Shown: piece by piece, positions 6,224-6,432 of the stretch
Numbering within the stretch: position 1 is the first letter of the stretch
Layout of the letters: each line of letters opens with the position of its first letter
Origin: Patescibacteria group bacterium
GTDB lineage: Bacteria > Patescibacteriota > Minisyncoccia > Phycocordibacterales > GWA1-40-21
DNA length: 6,432 nt
Assembly: GCA_018971765.1 (NCBI GenBank)
Contig: JAGXAA010000051.1
Coordinates: 1-6,432, forward strand
Direction: 5' to 3'
Notes under the pieces: generated by a model
Databases searched by the model: none
What the model was told of the DNA's origin: nothing
Seen by the model: only the letters and a program-made list of their open reading frames with translations
Translations under genes and position numbers: made by a program

Positions 6224-6432
6224 CTAATTCAGCAAATCTTTTTTCTTCTCCTCAAATTCTTTTTTGTCAATTTCGCCTTTGGCATAGCGTTCCTTTAAGA
6301 TTTCAAGCGGAGATTTTTTATGATTGCGATCTTCGCGAAGTCGGCTTGTAAGCCATTTGACAAGCGCAATGATGCTAAAAATTATCAAAACCCGCCAAAG
6401 AATCATAAACATCCAGCCGAATCCGACAAAAA
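6224..6432 (-). CDS. SHOCT-domain small membrane protein, 5' end outside the window
   Basis: The C-terminal 30 residues (SPLEILKERYAKGEIDKKEFEEKKKDLL region) are a standard SHOCT domain, a short helical-hairpin module found at the ends of many small bacterial proteins. Before it is one strongly hydrophobic segment (ILWRVLIIFSIIALVKWL), so the protein is probably a single-pass membrane peptide with a cytoplasmic SHOCT tail. An ATG at 6412 is possible, but the frame stays open to the window edge and reads F-V-G-F-G-W before it. Proteins of this kind often begin with a glycine/phenylalanine-rich stretch, so the true start is probably beyond 6432. The stop is 10 bases before the CopB ATG. SHOCT membrane peptides are often neighbours of metal ATPases, which suggests an accessory role in copper handling, but the molecular function is unknown. 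Confidence 0.82.
   Translation of the reverse strand, partial: FVGFGWMFMILWRVLIIFSIIALVKWLTSRLREDRNHKKSPLEILKERYAKGEIDKKEFEEKKKDLLN

Noticed and set aside
5863..6351. 162-codon open frame on the plus strand
   Set aside because: It runs antisense across the copB N-terminus and part of the SHOCT gene. Its product is rich in H, R and F as expected from reversed codons, with no domain and no ribosome site.
1..6432. RNA genes, CRISPR array, insertion sequence or prophage remains
   Set aside because: No tRNA cloverleaf, regularly spaced repeat, transposase or terminal inverted repeat was seen, and almost the whole window is covered by recognisable protein genes.

Overview
The window reads as chromosomal DNA from a bacterium with a classical Sec pathway and a peptidoglycan wall. 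The best guess is a member of the Candidate Phyla Radiation (Patescibacteria, Parcubacteria-like). This rests on moderate, mixed GC, short intergenic gaps, a SecA with an extra block carrying an 'SFLYDP' stretch that I recall from SecA of CPR and some related lineages, and a small SHOCT protein next to a copper ATPase. The assignment is inference from protein flavour, not from a marker gene.

Layout from left to right. Bases 1-1535 (minus strand) hold the N-terminal two thirds or so of secA, cut by the left edge just before its conserved ATNMAGRGTDI-type motif. Bases 1536-1668 are a divergent control region with a good sigma70-type promoter on the plus strand and a possible overlapping one on the minus strand. 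Bases 1669-2909 (plus strand) hold a tight two-gene unit: a GNAT acetyltransferase and a VanX-type D-Ala-D-Ala dipeptidase, joined by an ATGA overlap and closed by a rho-independent terminator at 2922-2953. Reading leftward from the right edge, three minus-strand genes follow one another: a SHOCT-domain membrane peptide (5' end outside the window), a CopB-like copper P-type ATPase (4042-6213) and murB (2976-3998). murB converges on the terminator of the plus-strand pair.

How the genes work together. secA and murB are housekeeping genes (protein export and peptidoglycan precursor synthesis). The SHOCT protein and the CPH-type ATPase look like a copper/silver export pair. The acetyltransferase-dipeptidase pair is the least ordinary part. 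It carries its own promoter, its own Shine-Dalgarno sites and its own terminator, whereas none of the three minus-strand starts visible here has a recognisable Shine-Dalgarno. It therefore looks like a self-contained cassette set between core genes. The dipeptidase keeps all VanX catalytic residues at nearly VanX spacing, but no vanH, vanA or vanRS-like gene is present in this window. I see no rRNA, tRNA, CRISPR array, insertion sequence or phage gene.
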